A stretch of 64,000 nt of DNA from JBDSKH01 sp035556655 (GTDB lineage Bacteria > Actinomycetota > Actinomycetes > Actinomycetales > Microbacteriaceae): NCBI GenBank assembly GCA_035556655.1, contig DATMFW010000050.1, forward strand, positions 1 to 64,000, in the 5' to 3' direction. Below the pieces are notes generated by a model, which did no database searches, had not been told where the DNA came from, and saw nothing but the letters and a program-made list of their open reading frames with translations. This document shows, piece by piece, positions 54,608 to 63,027 of the stretch; the stretch's first letter is position 1; each line of letters starts with the position of its first letter. Position numbers and translations under genes: made by a program.

Positions 54608-54614
54608 GTGTTCG
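54601..54614 (-). promoter_or_regulatory. LexA (SOS) box at the imuA' start
   Basis: CGAACATGTGTTCG (plus-strand reading) is a perfect SOS palindrome, the same core as the imuB box but inverted in the centre. It covers the ATG of imuA'. The flank toward the promoter (CACAAT on the minus strand) is shared with the imuB site, suggesting the same promoter geometry. The divergent oxidoreductase starts 41 bases away. Confidence 0.88.
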
Positions 54615-54654
54615 ATTGTGCCACGCTCCACCGACGAGGCGTAACGTGAGGATC

Positions 54655-55527
54655 ATGCGCTTCGGATTCCACTTCCTCGATTTCACCCTGCCCGGCGAAC
54701 CCGCCACCCTGGCCGGCCACCTCACCGGCACGGCACGTGCCGCCGACGCCGCCGGGGCGTCCTGGCTGACGGTGATGGACCACTTCTTCCAGATGGAGCA
54801 GTTCCAGACCGCGCACGACCCGATGCTCGAGGGCTGGACGACTCTCGGCTATCTGGCCGCAGCGACCGAGAAGGTGCGGCTGGGCACGGTCGTGACCGGG
54901 GTGACCTACCGGCATCCCGGTCTGCTGGTGAAGATCGCGAACACGCTCGACGTGCTGAGCGAGGGGCGATCCTTCCTGGGCCTCGGCGCCGCCTGGTACG
55001 AGCGCGAGCACCTCGCCCTCGGAGTGCCCTATCCGCCGATGGCCGAGCGCTTCGAGCGCCTGGAAGAGACCCTGCAGATCGCGCACCAGATGTGGAGCGA
55101 GGACGAGGGGCCGTACGAGGGGAGGCACTACCGCCTCGCCGAGACCATCAACGTGCCGGCGCCGGTGCAGACCCCGCACCCGCCGATCGTGATCGGCGGC
55201 GGAGGAGAGCGCAAGACGCTGCGTCTCGTCGCGAAGTACGCCGATGCCTGCAACCTCAACGTCACCGACCCGAGCGAGGTCGCGCACAAGCTCGACGTCC
55301 TGCGCGCCCACTGCGACGCCGAGGGCCGCGACTACGCCACCATCGAGAAGACCATGCAGGGTGGCGCGGCCGACCCGAATGCCGACCCGGATGCCTTCCT
55401 GCGCTACGCAGAGGAGCTCGCCTCGCTCGGCATCGAGCACATCCAGCTGCGCACCCAGAGCGCCGACCCGGCCGGCTATGTCAGCCGCTTCGGCGAACTG
55501 GTGGCCCCGCGGCTCGCAGACATCTAG
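54655..55527 (+). CDS. LLM-class F420-dependent oxidoreductase
   Basis: A 290-residue luciferase-like (LLM) flavin/F420 oxidoreductase: MRFGFHFLDFTLPGEPATLA, LTVMDHFFQMEQF, KVRLGTVVTGVTYRHPGLLVK, FLGLGAAWYEREHLALGVPYPP and PPIVIGGGGERKTLRLVAKY. The pattern favours the F420-using subgroup common in actinobacteria; substrate unknown. TAACGT ends seven bases before the ATG. Its promoter region contains the imuA' LexA box 41 bases upstream, so an SOS influence is possible but unproven. Confidence 0.88.
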   Translation: MRFGFHFLDFTLPGEPATLAGHLTGTARAADAAGASWLTVMDHFFQMEQFQTAHDPMLEGWTTLGYLAAATEKVRLGTVVTGVTYRHPGLLVKIANTLDVLSEGRSFLGLGAAWYEREHLALGVPYPPMAERFERLEETLQIAHQMWSEDEGPYEGRHYRLAETINVPAPVQTPHPPIVIGGGGERKTLRLVAKYADACNLNVTDPSEVAHKLDVLRAHCDAEGRDYATIEKTMQGGAADPNADPDAFLRYAEELASLGIEHIQLRTQSADPAGYVSRFGELVAPRLADI

Positions 55528-55616
55528 TCGCCGCCGGCGCGCGAAGCCATCGTCCGATGCCGCCCCCGTCATAAGGTGGCAGGACCGATCTATCGCGCGA
55601 GAGAGGGGACGCCGTC

Positions 55617-55796
55617 ATGGCTGCCAAGTTCGAGATCAAGACGACCACCAACGGTCAGTTCCACTGGGTTCTGAAGGCGGCGAACGGTGAGCCGATCGCC
55701 CAGTCCGAGACCTACACCACGAAGTCCGCCGCCCAGAACGGCATCGACTCGGTGAAGAGCAACGCGGCAGGGGCCGAGGTCGTCGACCTCACCTGA
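55617..55796 (+). CDS. YegP/DUF1508-family small protein
   Basis: A 59-residue protein: AAKFEIKTTTNGQFHWVLKA, NGEPIAQSETYTTKSAAQNG and IDSVKSNAAGAEVVDLT. It is a single DUF1508/YegP module, a compact alpha-beta unit that in other bacteria often occurs as two tandem copies; function unknown. GAGAGGGGA precedes the ATG and TAAGGT (55572-55577) is a possible -10. A tetraloop hairpin terminator follows. Confidence 0.88.
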   Translation: MAAKFEIKTTTNGQFHWVLKAANGEPIAQSETYTTKSAAQNGIDSVKSNAAGAEVVDLT

Positions 55797-55819
55797 CACC
55801 CGGCCTCACCGGAAACGCA

Positions 55820-55847
55820 GAAGGGCCCCGGGAAACCGGGGCCCTTC
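55820..55847. terminator. Bidirectional-looking terminator between yegP-like gene and tRNA-Leu
   Basis: A perfect 12-bp stem (55820-55831 with 55836-55847) closed by a GAAA tetraloop. It lies just after the 59-residue gene and just past the 3' end of the opposing tRNA, so it can serve both. No U tract. Confidence 0.75.
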
Positions 55848-55853
55848 GACTCG

Positions 55854-55937
55854 TGCGCGAGGGGGGACTTGAACCCCCACGCCCTTTCGGGCACTAGCAC
55901 CTCAAGCTAGCGCGTCTGCCATTTCCGCCACCCGCGC
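55854..55937 (-). tRNA. tRNA-Leu (anticodon GAG)
   Basis: An 84-base class II tRNA on the minus strand. The acceptor stem is GCGCGGG with CTCGCGC (one G-U pair) plus discriminator A; the anticodon stem CUAGC/GCUAG holds the loop UUGAGGU, giving anticodon GAG; a long variable arm (GTGCCCGAAAGGGCG) and a T arm with GGTTCAAGTCC are clear. CCA is not encoded. Confidence 0.95.
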
Positions 55938-56000
55938 GAGTCCGGCCCGATCTGTCTGGGCCGAAGGTAGACACTACCAGACCGCACTAGCGTGGATGAC

Positions 56001-57296
56001 ATGGCCGACGAGCTCGAGGACACCGCCCGGATCGCTCGCGATCTGATCCGCTTCCCGACCGTGAACTGGGGTATGGGGCGCTCGGAGGGCGAGACCGAGG
56101 CTGCCGAATATGTCGCCGCCGAGCTGACCCGGCTGGGCCTCGCGCCCGAGCTGATCGATGCCGAGCCGCGCCGGACGAGCGTGGTCGCCCGGGTCGAGGG
56201 TGCCGACCGGTCGCGCCCGGCTCTCGTGCTGCACGGGCATCTCGACGTGGTGCCGGCGGTCGCCGCGGACTGGAGCGTCGACCCGTTCGCCGGTGAGATC
56301 CGCGACGGCATGCTGTGGGGCCGCGGTGCCGTCGACATGAAGGACATGAACGCGATGATCCTCGCGGCGCTGGGCGACATCCTGGGGGCGGGGGAGCAGC
56401 CTCCGCGCGATCTGGTGGTCGCGTTCTTCGCCGACGAGGAGAACGGCGGGGTCTACGGCTCGCACCACCTCGTCGACACCCGGCCCGAGCTGTTCGCCGG
56501 GGCGACCGAGGCGATCAGCGAGGTCGGCGGCTACTCGATCGACGTCGCGGGGCGCCGGGCCTACCTGCTGCAGACCGGCGAGAAGGCCCTGGTCTGGATC
56601 AAGCTGACGGCACGCGGCACGACGGCGCACGGTTCGCGTGTCATCCGTGACAACGCCGTGACGAAGCTGGCCCGGGCCGTCCTCGCCATCGGCGAGCTCG
56701 ACTGGCCGGTCCAGCTCACCACGACGACGACGGCGCTGCTCGCCGAACTGCGCACCCTGCTCGGCGAGCCGGCGGATGCCGACCCGAGCGAGGTGATCGC
56801 CGCGACCGGGACCGCGGCCGGCTTCCTGCAGGCGACGCTGCGCGTGACCGCGAACCCCACTGCGCTCGACGCCGGATACAAGCACAACGTGATCCCCGAC
56901 CACGCCTCGGCCCTCATCGACCTGCGCCCGTTCGCCGGGCAGGAGGCCGAGGTGCTGGCACGCATCCGCGAGACCGTCGGAGACGAGATCGAGATCGAGA
57001 CGCTGCACCACGACATCGGGCTCGAAGCGCCGTTCGGCGGCACCCTCGTCGACGAGATGGTCGCGGCGCTGAACCGGGCCGACCCCGGAGCGCCGGTGCT
57101 TCCCTACCTGATGAGCGGAGGCACCGACAACAAGGCGCTGGCGAAGCTCGGCATCACCGGCTACGGCTTCGCGCCCCTGCAGCTGACCCCCGACCTCGAT
57201 TTCCCGGCCATGTTCCACGGCGTCGACGAACGCGTGCCGCTGTCCGCCTTGGCGTTCGGCAGGAGGGTGCTGGGCGATCTCCTGCGTCACTCCTGA
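56001..57296 (+). CDS. M20-family metallopeptidase
   Basis: Zinc amidohydrolase/peptidase of 431 residues (ArgE/DapE/CPG2 family). Metal and catalytic motifs: VLHGHLDVVPA, GRGAVDMKDMNAMILA, FFADEENGGVYGS with the catalytic Glu pair, and C-terminal MFHGVDERVPL. A dimerisation insert covers about residues 190-320. It most resembles the broad-substrate dipeptidase group; substrate unknown. TAGCGT ends seven bases before ATG 56001; a GTG at 55992 would add three residues. Confidence 0.9.
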   Translation: MADELEDTARIARDLIRFPTVNWGMGRSEGETEAAEYVAAELTRLGLAPELIDAEPRRTSVVARVEGADRSRPALVLHGHLDVVPAVAADWSVDPFAGEIRDGMLWGRGAVDMKDMNAMILAALGDILGAGEQPPRDLVVAFFADEENGGVYGSHHLVDTRPELFAGATEAISEVGGYSIDVAGRRAYLLQTGEKALVWIKLTARGTTAHGSRVIRDNAVTKLARAVLAIGELDWPVQLTTTTTALLAELRTLLGEPADADPSEVIAATGTAAGFLQATLRVTANPTALDAGYKHNVIPDHASALIDLRPFAGQEAEVLARIRETVGDEIEIETLHHDIGLEAPFGGTLVDEMVAALNRADPGAPVLPYLMSGGTDNKALAKLGITGYGFAPLQLTPDLDFPAMFHGVDERVPLSALAFGRRVLGDLLRHS

Positions 57297-57315
57297 TGGT
57301 GTTGGATAGAGGATC

Positions 57316-58212
57316 GTGGGTTTTCTCGAGGCGATCATCCTCGGCCTGGTCCAGGGGCTGACGGAGTTCCTCCCCATCTCCTCCTCGGCGCACCTGCGCA
57401 TCGTCGGCGAGCTGGCCGGCTGGGGCGACCCCGGCGCGACCTTCACCGCCATCACCCAGCTCGGCACCGAGCTCGCCGTCATCATCTTCTTCCGCCGCCA
57501 GATCGGGCGGATCCTCTCGCGCTGGTTCCGCTCGCTCGGCTCCCGGGGCGGGCGCCGGTCCACCGGCGTGCAGAAGGGCGACCCCGATGTCCGGATGGGG
57601 TGGCTGATCATCGTCGGCACGGTCCCGATCGTGATCGTCGGCTTCCTCTTCCAGGAGGCGATCCGCACCGCGCTGCGGTCGCTGTGGATCGTGGCGATCG
57701 TGCTCATCGTGTTCGGAGTGCTGCTGGGGCTCGCCGACCGGCTCGGGCGGCGCACCAAGGTGCTCACCGACCTGAGCTATCGCGACGGGATCCTCATCGG
57801 CCTGGCGCAGATGCTCGCTCTCGTGCCGGGGGTGTCACGCTCCGGAGCGTCGACGAGCGCGGGACTCGCCCTGGGCTACGAGCGCCCGTCGGCGGCGCAG
57901 TACTCCTTCCTGCTCGCCGTGCCCGCGGTGTTCGGGGCCGGGCTGTACGAGACCTACACGGCCCTGACCTGCGATCCGGTCGCGGATGCCGTCGAGGGCT
58001 GCGGGGCCGGCTACGGGATGCCGGAGACCGTCCTCGCGACGGTCGTCGCGTTCGGCGTGGGCCTGGCGGTGATCGCCTTCCTGATGAACTACATCAAGAC
58101 CCGGTCGTTCCTGCCGTTCGTGATCTACCGCATCGTCCTCGGCGTCGTGATCATGGTGCTGCTCGTGCTCGGCCTCGTGCAGCCGAACCCGGGCACCCCG
58201 CTGGTCGAGTAG
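57316..58212 (+). CDS. uppP: Undecaprenyl-diphosphatase (BacA/UppP)
   Basis: Membrane enzyme recycling the C55 lipid carrier for peptidoglycan, also giving bacitracin resistance. The 298-residue protein has GLTEFLPISSSAHLRIV near the N-terminus and the second signature LVPGVSRSGASTSAG, with about eight hydrophobic helices. GTG start. The last residues T-P-L-V-E and the TAG stop are encoded by the first unit of the hairpin repeat, so its C-terminus was altered by the repeat. Confidence 0.96.
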   Translation: MGFLEAIILGLVQGLTEFLPISSSAHLRIVGELAGWGDPGATFTAITQLGTELAVIIFFRRQIGRILSRWFRSLGSRGGRRSTGVQKGDPDVRMGWLIIVGTVPIVIVGFLFQEAIRTALRSLWIVAIVLIVFGVLLGLADRLGRRTKVLTDLSYRDGILIGLAQMLALVPGVSRSGASTSAGLALGYERPSAAQYSFLLAVPAVFGAGLYETYTALTCDPVADAVEGCGAGYGMPETVLATVVAFGVGLAVIAFLMNYIKTRSFLPFVIYRIVLGVVIMVLLVLGLVQPNPGTPLVE

Positions 58213-58333
58213 CGCCGAAGACACCCCGGTGGTCGAGTAGCGCCGAAGGCGCGTATCGAGACCCGGATCTCGACACGCCGCTGCGCGGCTACTCGATCAG
58301 CGCAGACGCCGCTGCGCGGCTCCTCGATCAGCG
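58203..58333. repeat. Convergent-junction hairpin repeat, copy E (four units)
   Basis: The largest cluster of the family, between uppP and the PAC2 gene. Two units in one direction (GGTCGAGTAGCGCC then GAAG) are followed by two in the other (CTCGACACGCC, stem GCCGCTGCGCGGC, TACTCGATCAGCGCA). The clusters point at each other, so the whole region can fold into a long imperfect inverted repeat. Confidence 0.85.
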
Positions 58334-58338
58334 CACGC

Positions 58339-59223
58339 TCAGCGCGGCCCTCCGGCCTTCCCGTCGCGCCCGTCACGCCGGCGCAGGTAGCGCTCGAACT
58401 CCTCGGCGATCGCCTCTCCGCTCGCCTCGGGCGAGTCGACCGTGTCCCGTGCCTGCTCGAGCTGGGCGATGTAGGCGCGCATGTCCTCGTCGTCGTCGGC
58501 GAGGGCGTCGATGCCGCTCTCCCAGGCGGCCGACTCCTCCAGCAGCGACCCGCGGTCGACGTCGAGGTCGACGAACTCCTCGAGCCGCTCCAGCAGGGCG
58601 AGGGTCGCCTTCGGGCTGGGGGCGTTGTGCACGTAGTGGGGGACCGAGGCCCAGATCGACAGGGTGGGGATCCCGGCGCGCTCCGCCGCATCCGACAGGA
58701 CAGACAGGATGCCGACCGGACCCTCGTAGGTGCTGCGCTCGAGCTCGAAACGGTCGCGCACGACGTCGTTCTCACTGCTGGCGAACACCGAGATCGGCCG
58801 GGTGTGCGGGACATCGGCGAGCATCGCCCCGAGGAAGACCACCGCCGTGACGTCGGCGGCCTCGATCGCATCGATCACCTCGGCGGCGAACGTCTTCCAG
58901 CCGCGGGAGGGCTCGGTGCCCAGCAGCACGTGCACCTCCATCGCGTCGGGGTCCGGGATGCTCAGCGGCCCGGGTCCGTACAGCGTGACGGAGGGCCACT
59001 CGAGCACCCGGTCGCCGTTCTCGTCGATCGACACGGTGGGCCGGTTGAACTGGTAGTCGAAGTAGTCCTCGGGCTCCAGGTCGGTGAGCGGCTTCAGATC
59101 GAGCTGATCGCGGATGGCGCGGGCGGCACCGCTGGCGGCCTCGCCCGCGTCGTTCCAGCCCTCGAACGCGACGATGAGCAGCGACCCCCCTGAGAAGGTG
59201 CCTGCATCGATCTCGTCGCTCAC
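58339..59223 (-). CDS. PAC2-family protein
   Basis: A 294-residue PAC2-domain protein, homologous to proteasome-assembly chaperone 2 and widespread in actinobacteria without a settled function. Visible are LLIVAFEGWNDAGEAASGAA, DYQFNRPTVSI, HVLLGTEPSRGWKTFAAEVI, and VPHYVHNAPSPKATLALL; the C-terminal tail is acidic then basic. GTG 59223 with TATTGT ending six bases before it: leaderless. The end of the gene abuts the hairpin repeat. Confidence 0.88.
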   Translation of the reverse strand: MSDEIDAGTFSGGSLLIVAFEGWNDAGEAASGAARAIRDQLDLKPLTDLEPEDYFDYQFNRPTVSIDENGDRVLEWPSVTLYGPGPLSIPDPDAMEVHVLLGTEPSRGWKTFAAEVIDAIEAADVTAVVFLGAMLADVPHTRPISVFASSENDVVRDRFELERSTYEGPVGILSVLSDAAERAGIPTLSIWASVPHYVHNAPSPKATLALLERLEEFVDLDVDRGSLLEESAAWESGIDALADDDEDMRAYIAQLEQARDTVDSPEASGEAIAEEFERYLRRRDGRDGKAGGPR

Positions 59224-59282
59224 CCGTCCACAATACGGCGCCCGCCCGCCACGCGCCGGGGCCCCGCCTAGACTTGACCGTC

Positions 59283-59963
59283 GTGAACGCCGCCCCCCTT
59301 CCCGCCGCGGTCTTCTGGGACATGGACGGCACCCTGATCGACAGCGAACCGTACTGGCTCGCCGAAGAGACGGCGCTCGTGGAGTCCTTCGGCGGAGTCT
59401 GGAGCGCGGCCGACGGGCTGCAGCTCGTCGGCTCGTCGCTGGAGGGTTCGGCGCTCATCCTGCAGTCCCGCGGGGTCGCGATGACCACGCAGCAGATCAT
59501 CGATCACCTGACCGATCGGGTCATGGCGCGCATCGCCGGCGAGGTGCCCTGGCGCCCCGGCGCGCGCGAACTGCTCTCGGCGCTACGCGATGCGGGCGTG
59601 CCCACGGCCCTCGTGACGATGTCGATCCGCCGGATGGCCGAGCCGGTCGTGGCCGCGCTCGGCTTCCCCGGTTTCGACGCGCTCGTCGCCGGCGACCAGG
59701 TCGACGAGGGCAAGCCGGCGCCGGAGTGCTACCTGCGCGCCGCCGAACTGCTCGGAGTCGACCCGGCCCGCAGCGTCGCGATCGAGGATTCGGAGTATGG
59801 GGTCGCCGCGGGGGTTGCCGCGGGCATGGCGACGATCGCGGTGCCGCTGCACGTACCGCTGCCCGAGAGCCCGAGCTACACCCTGTGGCCAGGACTCGAC
59901 GGTAAGACCCCGGCCGACCTGGCGGCCGTTCTCGCCGCACGCCGGGCGGGGGCGCAGGCGTGA
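59283..59963 (+). CDS. HAD-family hydrolase (phosphatase/phosphomutase-like)
   Basis: A 226-residue HAD phosphotransferase: motif I FWDMDGTLIDSEPYW, motif II TALVTMSIRRMAEPV, Lys motif DQVDEGKPAPECYLRAAELL and motif IV IEDSEYGVAAGVAAGM. The cap is of the beta-phosphoglucomutase type. Substrate unknown. I start at GTG 59283, eight bases after TAGACT, giving a leaderless mRNA; a TTG at 59274 would add three residues. Its stop overlaps the trmI GTG. Confidence 0.88.
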   Translation: MNAAPLPAAVFWDMDGTLIDSEPYWLAEETALVESFGGVWSAADGLQLVGSSLEGSALILQSRGVAMTTQQIIDHLTDRVMARIAGEVPWRPGARELLSALRDAGVPTALVTMSIRRMAEPVVAALGFPGFDALVAGDQVDEGKPAPECYLRAAELLGVDPARSVAIEDSEYGVAAGVAAGMATIAVPLHVPLPESPSYTLWPGLDGKTPADLAAVLAARRAGAQA

Positions 59964-60955
59964 CGCGCACGCCGCGCGGCCCCTTCCGCGCCGGGGACCG
60001 CATCCAGCTGACCGGGCCGAAGGGCCGTCTGAACACGATCACCCTGGCGCCCGGCAAGCAGTTCCACACCCACCGCGGGGTGCTCGAGCACGATGCGCTG
60101 CTCGGGCTGCCGGACGGCAGCGTGGTTCGGGCCAGCAACGGCGACGAGTACCTGGCGCTGCGGCCGCTGCTGTCCGACTTCGTGATGTCGATGCCGCGCG
60201 GCGCCGCCATCATCTACCCCAAGGACGCGGCGCAGATCCTGGCGCTGGCCGACATCTTCCCCGGGGCGACGGTGGTGGAGGCCGGGGTCGGCTCGGGCGC
60301 TCTGTCGCTCTGGCTGCTCCGCGCCATCGGCGACGGGCGGCTGCTGTCCTTCGAACGGCGCGCGGAGTTCGCCGAGGTCGCCCGGGCCAACGTCGCCGCC
60401 GCGACGGGCACCGGTCTCGAGGACCTGCCGCCCGGCTGGTCGATCACCCTCGGCGATCTGGCCGAGCAACTGCCGCTGGTCACCGAGCCGGGCAGCGTCG
60501 ACCGGGTGATCCTCGACATGCTGGCGCCCTGGGAATGCCTGGACGCCGTCGCGACCGCCCTCGCCCCGGGCGGGGTGCTGCTGTGCTACGTCGCGACGGT
60601 GACGCAGCTCTCGCGCGTCGCGGAGGCGATCCGCGCGACCGGGCGGTTCACGCATCCGGAATCGAGCGAGACGATCGTGCGCGGGTGGCACGTCGAGGGC
60701 CTCGCCGTGCGCCCGGATCACCGCATGGTCGCCCACACGGCGTTCCTGCTCACCGCGCGACTGCTGGCGCCCGGCTCGGTGCTGCCGGCCCCCGCGCGGC
60801 GGGCCTCGAAGACCGAGTACGGCGACGAGGACGTCGAACTCTGGACTCCCGGCGCCGTGGGCGACCGGGTGAAGAGCGACAAACGCGTGCGCAAGGTGGT
60901 CCGTGAGGCACGCGGGATGCTCGCCCGGGGCGAAGACGGCGAGAACAGCAAGTAG
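59960..60955 (+). CDS. trmI: tRNA (adenine-N1)-methyltransferase TrmI
   Basis: Methylates A58 of the tRNA T loop. The 331-residue protein has the N-terminal beta domain with FRAGDRIQLTGPKGR, SAM motif I VVEAGVGSGALSLWLLR, motif IV VILDMLAPWECLDAV and VLLCYVATVTQLSRVAEAI. The lysine/arginine-rich C-terminus is typical of actinobacteria. GTG start overlaps the HAD gene by 4 bases. Confidence 0.94.
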   Translation: MTRTPRGPFRAGDRIQLTGPKGRLNTITLAPGKQFHTHRGVLEHDALLGLPDGSVVRASNGDEYLALRPLLSDFVMSMPRGAAIIYPKDAAQILALADIFPGATVVEAGVGSGALSLWLLRAIGDGRLLSFERRAEFAEVARANVAAATGTGLEDLPPGWSITLGDLAEQLPLVTEPGSVDRVILDMLAPWECLDAVATALAPGGVLLCYVATVTQLSRVAEAIRATGRFTHPESSETIVRGWHVEGLAVRPDHRMVAHTAFLLTARLLAPGSVLPAPARRASKTEYGDEDVELWTPGAVGDRVKSDKRVRKVVREARGMLARGEDGENSK

Positions 60956-61006
60956 AGTTGTCCAGGCCCCAGCGGCCCGCGATCCGTCTCTCACGAAGGA
61001 AGTCCC

Positions 61007-62002
61007 GTGCGCTCCACGTCCCGCTCTGCGAGGGTCCCCGCGCTGCTCGGCGCCGCCGCTCTGGTCACCGCCGCCCTGGCCGGCTGCACCGCGCTTCCGG
61101 GCTTCGGCGGATGCACCCCGGCCTACCACGACGGCGACACCTCCTCGACGGTCACGGCGACGGGCGACGTCGGCTCCAAGCCCGACGTCGACTTCCCGAC
61201 CCCGCTGATCGCGAAGACCCCCGAGGTGAGCGTGCTCACCCGCGGAGACGGCGCGCAGATCGGGCAGAACGGTCAGGTCGACTACGCGATCAGCTGGTTC
61301 GACGGCTCGACCGGTGCGTTGCAGCAGGCCGTCGGCTACGGCGAACCGGGCAGCGACGACACCCCCGCCCGCAGCGCCGTCGGGCTGTCCGCGTACGCGA
61401 TCAGCCAGGCGCTCACCTGCACCCGGGTGGGCGACCGCATCGCGCTGACCGCCACCTACTCCGAGGCCTTCCCGCCGGACGACCCGTCGAAGCAGGACGA
61501 CACCACGATGGTCTACGTCATCGATGTGCTGGCGAGCTACGCCGACCGCGCGACCGGCTTCAACCAGTTGCCGCAGGACGGTCTGCCGGTCGTCGTGACG
61601 GCCCCTGACGGCACGCCCGCCATCGCGCTGGGCACCGTCGAACGCCCGACCACCACCCGCATCGAGACCGTCAAGGGCGGCTCGGGTGCGACGGTCCGCG
61701 AGGACTCGCGGGTCGTCGCGCACCTGCGGCTCTGGGGCTGGCCGGGCGACACCGGCGGTGAGCCGGCGGAGCTCGCCTCGACCTGGGGCAAGTCCCAGCA
61801 GGCGGTCACCCTCACTCTCGAAGACTCCGCGAAGAACATCATCCCGCCGGGGATCGTGCGGGCCCTGACCGGGGCCAAGGTGGGCAGCCAGTTGCTCGTC
61901 GTCATCCCTCCGGGGGACGACGGCTATCAGACCCCGCCCCAGGGCGTCGGCGCCGACACCACGATGATCTGGGTCGTCGACATCCTGGGTATCCAGAAGT
62001 AG
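61007..62002 (+). CDS. FKBP-type peptidyl-prolyl isomerase-like lipoprotein
   Basis: A 331-residue lipoprotein: signal ALLGAAALVTAALAGC with Cys near residue 27. Two FKBP-like halves are visible, each starting with a gene-family strand (VSVLTRGDGAQIGQNGQVDY; TVKGGSGATVREDSRVVAHL), ending with VYVIDVLAS and WVVDILGIQK. The pattern is that of actinobacterial exported FKBP proteins; isomerase activity is not shown. Start GTG 61007 with AAGGA at 60996-61000. It lies directly before pafB, overlapping by one base (TAGTG). Confidence 0.85.
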   Translation: MRSTSRSARVPALLGAAALVTAALAGCTALPGFGGCTPAYHDGDTSSTVTATGDVGSKPDVDFPTPLIAKTPEVSVLTRGDGAQIGQNGQVDYAISWFDGSTGALQQAVGYGEPGSDDTPARSAVGLSAYAISQALTCTRVGDRIALTATYSEAFPPDDPSKQDDTTMVYVIDVLASYADRATGFNQLPQDGLPVVVTAPDGTPAIALGTVERPTTTRIETVKGGSGATVREDSRVVAHLRLWGWPGDTGGEPAELASTWGKSQQAVTLTLEDSAKNIIPPGIVRALTGAKVGSQLLVVIPPGDDGYQTPPQGVGADTTMIWVVDILGIQK

Positions 62003-63027
62003 TGGCCGCCTCCTCTTCCGGTCCGCGCGTCCCGGTCGAGGAGCGCCTCTTCAGTCTCGTCCTGGCGCTGCTCGCGACGGAGGCGGGACTCACCAAGAAC
62101 GAGATCCTCTCGACCGTGCAGGGCTACCGTCAGCGGTACAAGGCCGGGGGCGACAACGCGAACCTCGAGCGGCAGTTCGAGCGCGACAAGGACGACATCC
62201 GCGAACTCGGCGTGCCGCTGGAGACCGTCGACGCCCCGGGTGACGCCGGCAACAACCAGACCCTGCGCTACCGCATCCCGCGCGGCGCCTACGAACTCCC
62301 GCACGACATCAGCTTCACCAGCGACGAGACGACCCTGCTGAATCTGGCCGCGATGGTCTGGCGCGAGGGATCGCTCTCGGGCGAGTCGCGCCGTGCGCTG
62401 CTCAAGCTGCGCTCTCTCGGGGTCGTGGCCGAGGAGCCCGTGCTCGGCTACGCCCCGCGGGTGCGGTTGCGCGACGCGGCCTTCGATCCGCTGAACACGG
62501 CGCTCGAGCGCCACCTGGTCGTCCGGTTCCCGTACCTCAAGCCAGGGGAGGTGGCCGCGCGCGAACGGGAGGTCGTCCCGCTCGCCCTCGTGCAGTACCA
62601 GGGCCGCTGGCACCTCTCGGCGGAGGAGACCGCGTTCGGCACCCAGGTCGCCGGCACCCGCAAGATGTTCCTGCTGCGCCGCATCGTCGGCGCCGTGACG
62701 GCGGGCGCCGTGGCTCCCGCACCGATCGGCGATCAGGCCGCGCTGGCCCTCGCCGACCTCGAGGAGATCTGGGAGCGCTGCATCGCCGAGGTCGAGGTCT
62801 CGTGCGACACCGACGCCGCCACCCGCCTCGCCAATCGCCGCGGCACGGAGGAGCTCTCGGTCGCGCCCGACGGCAGCGTGCGCACGCTGCGGCTGCACTA
62901 CGTCGACGGCGCGATCCTCGCCGACGAGCTCGCGGGGTTCGGACCCGAGGTGCTGGTGCTGTCGCCCCCCGAACTGCGCAGCGCGGTCATCGAACGCCTG
63001 GAACGGACGGAGCGCGACCATGGCTGA
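62002..63027 (+). CDS. pafB: PafB, WYL-domain DNA-damage regulator subunit
   Basis: With PafC it forms PafBC, the activator of the LexA-independent DNA-damage response in mycobacteria. The 341-residue protein has an N-terminal helix-turn-helix (LALLATEAGLTKNEILSTVQ) and a WYL domain including DISFTSDETTLLNLAA and VPLALVQYQGRWHL. GTG begins on the last base of the preceding TAG. ATG of pafC lies eight bases before its end. Confidence 0.93.
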   Translation: MAASSSGPRVPVEERLFSLVLALLATEAGLTKNEILSTVQGYRQRYKAGGDNANLERQFERDKDDIRELGVPLETVDAPGDAGNNQTLRYRIPRGAYELPHDISFTSDETTLLNLAAMVWREGSLSGESRRALLKLRSLGVVAEEPVLGYAPRVRLRDAAFDPLNTALERHLVVRFPYLKPGEVAAREREVVPLALVQYQGRWHLSAEETAFGTQVAGTRKMFLLRRIVGAVTAGAVAPAPIGDQAALALADLEEIWERCIAEVEVSCDTDAATRLANRRGTEELSVAPDGSVRTLRLHYVDGAILADELAGFGPEVLVLSPPELRSAVIERLERTERDHG

